This document shows, piece by piece, positions 62,986 to 64,000 of a stretch of DNA of 64,000 bases. The stretch is taken from the NCBI GenBank assembly GCA_034440575.1, contig JAOTOL010001626.1, positions 21,001 through 85,000 of the forward strand. The letters are read 5' to 3'. The notes below the pieces were generated by a model. It was given only the letters and a program-made list of their open reading frames with translations. It searched no databases and was not told where the DNA came from. How positions within the stretch are numbered: the first letter of the stretch is position 1; every line of letters starts with the position of its first letter. The position numbers and the translations under genes are program-made. The stretch is from Imbricaverruca yamaguchii. Lineage: Eukaryota; Arthropoda; Thecostraca; Neoverrucidae.

Positions 62986-64000
62986 TATCTTTTTGCTTCA
63001 TTTTCGGCCATGCTGAGTTCGCTAACGGAAGTGACATGTCAACCAAGTGATATCTATATCTTGGGGAATGTCCTGGATATATTAATATATACATTGTTTG
63101 TCCTTTCAACACAACTTTTCAAGTAACATGTTTGGATTTGATTAACATCCGAAAATCCTAAGGTGAGGTCAGGTCGCGCGATGATCAGGCCACGTAAGTT
63201 CAAGCCTGAATATCTCCGAAACGACACTCGTTTCGGAACAATGAGCAATGCACTGAACAATGCACTGAACAATGCCTATGGACAATGCATTATAGGAAGA
63301 ATTGTATCATACTGAAGCATCTGTGTAAATTGTACCGTTTCTGACCTCGTGCCCTATACTCCCGGATCCGTGACTTGAAACTACGCTGGGACAATACATA
63401 GATTGATAAACCGATTTCTTCAGCCTTCGCCTAAATGTATGCTGATTGGAAATCAGCTGATTATAGTATGCTGATTGGGAAAAATAATTATACGGAAAGA
63501 TCAGCTCAGATCAAATAAGGCATCACCCTAGACCAGGGCATCTCGGGTCATTCGTTGACAATCGAGTGTCATGTAGCACGACATAGGGAATGCTGAAACT
63601 GAATTCAAATATCACTTGGCGAGGAATAACATCATACTGCATTAGATGGAGTGGCGTGGAATATTCACGAAAAGTGATCTTACCTGACATCATTGACCTT
63701 TGACACATAACTTAACCGAGCTAGTTCATGCTCTTAATAATTTTCCGCAAGACAAATCACTCCCAACTTGAATTACCCCACCCAATGTGATAAAATTGAC
63801 CTGACCTCAGGTCAGTGACCTTAACCTTTGTTAGAACTTCCAGGTAGGAAGTTGTTCTCCTTCATGAAATGAAAGCATGGTCAATGTTTGGTGGTGGTCT
63901 GCTGCACTCAATGCGAATGGTGGCACTTTGAAGATTGTGGAACATTTCTCAAGTTGACCCATCCCCGGTCAGTAACCTTTAATAATCTGGACATGACATT
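62986..64000. other. Intergenic, nothing recognised
   Basis: AT-rich unique sequence with a short run AATGCACTGAACAATGCAC near 63245. No gene or element recognised. Confidence 0.45.

Overview
The window is eukaryotic, from an animal and most probably a protostome invertebrate such as an arthropod. The evidence is two intron-bearing metazoan genes with GT-AG introns, several non-LTR retrotransposon families (one CR1-like), a Penelope-like fragment, a piggyBac remnant, tRNA-derived SINEs and very many microsatellites and minisatellites. The species cannot be named from the sequence. There is no prokaryotic operon, CRISPR array or rRNA.

Two protein-coding genes can be reconstructed with matching splice phases. 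(1) On the + strand a scaffold protein with two C-terminal PDZ domains (PDZD2/pro-IL-16-like architecture) has coding exons at about 28084-29731, 30664-31553, 36728-36860 and 38391-38436. A phase-compatible upstream exon candidate lies at 25782-26050. (2) On the - strand a very-long-chain fatty acid elongase (ELOVL family) appears complete. Its seven coding exons between 60553 and 47061 encode 326 residues with all the family motifs. The genes are convergent and lie about 8.6 kb apart. The spacer holds a SINE, a decayed CR1-like LINE and a Penelope-like fragment. Nothing suggests the two genes act in one pathway.

Layout: 1-25.3 kb is gene-poor and dominated by minisatellites (units of 20, 22, 23, 27, 35, 45, 61 bp and an 89-bp higher-order repeat) and (TA)n tracts. 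25.7-39.0 kb is the PDZ gene, with a piggyBac remnant in its second intron. 39.1-46.3 kb is transposon-rich intergenic DNA. 46.3-61.3 kb is the elongase gene, with minisatellites at most exon edges, a LINE remnant and a SINE with intact target-site duplications in its introns. 61.3-64 kb is intergenic with another LINE fragment.

The most unusual signal is that several minisatellites are anchored on exon edges. Their repeat units contain the local splice site or stop codon, so near-consensus splice signals occur in tandem next to the real ones. This is seen in both genes, on both strands. One extra donor in the PDZ gene would add nine codons in frame inside a PDZ domain. I regard this as the best candidate for something undescribed; its functional meaning is inference.
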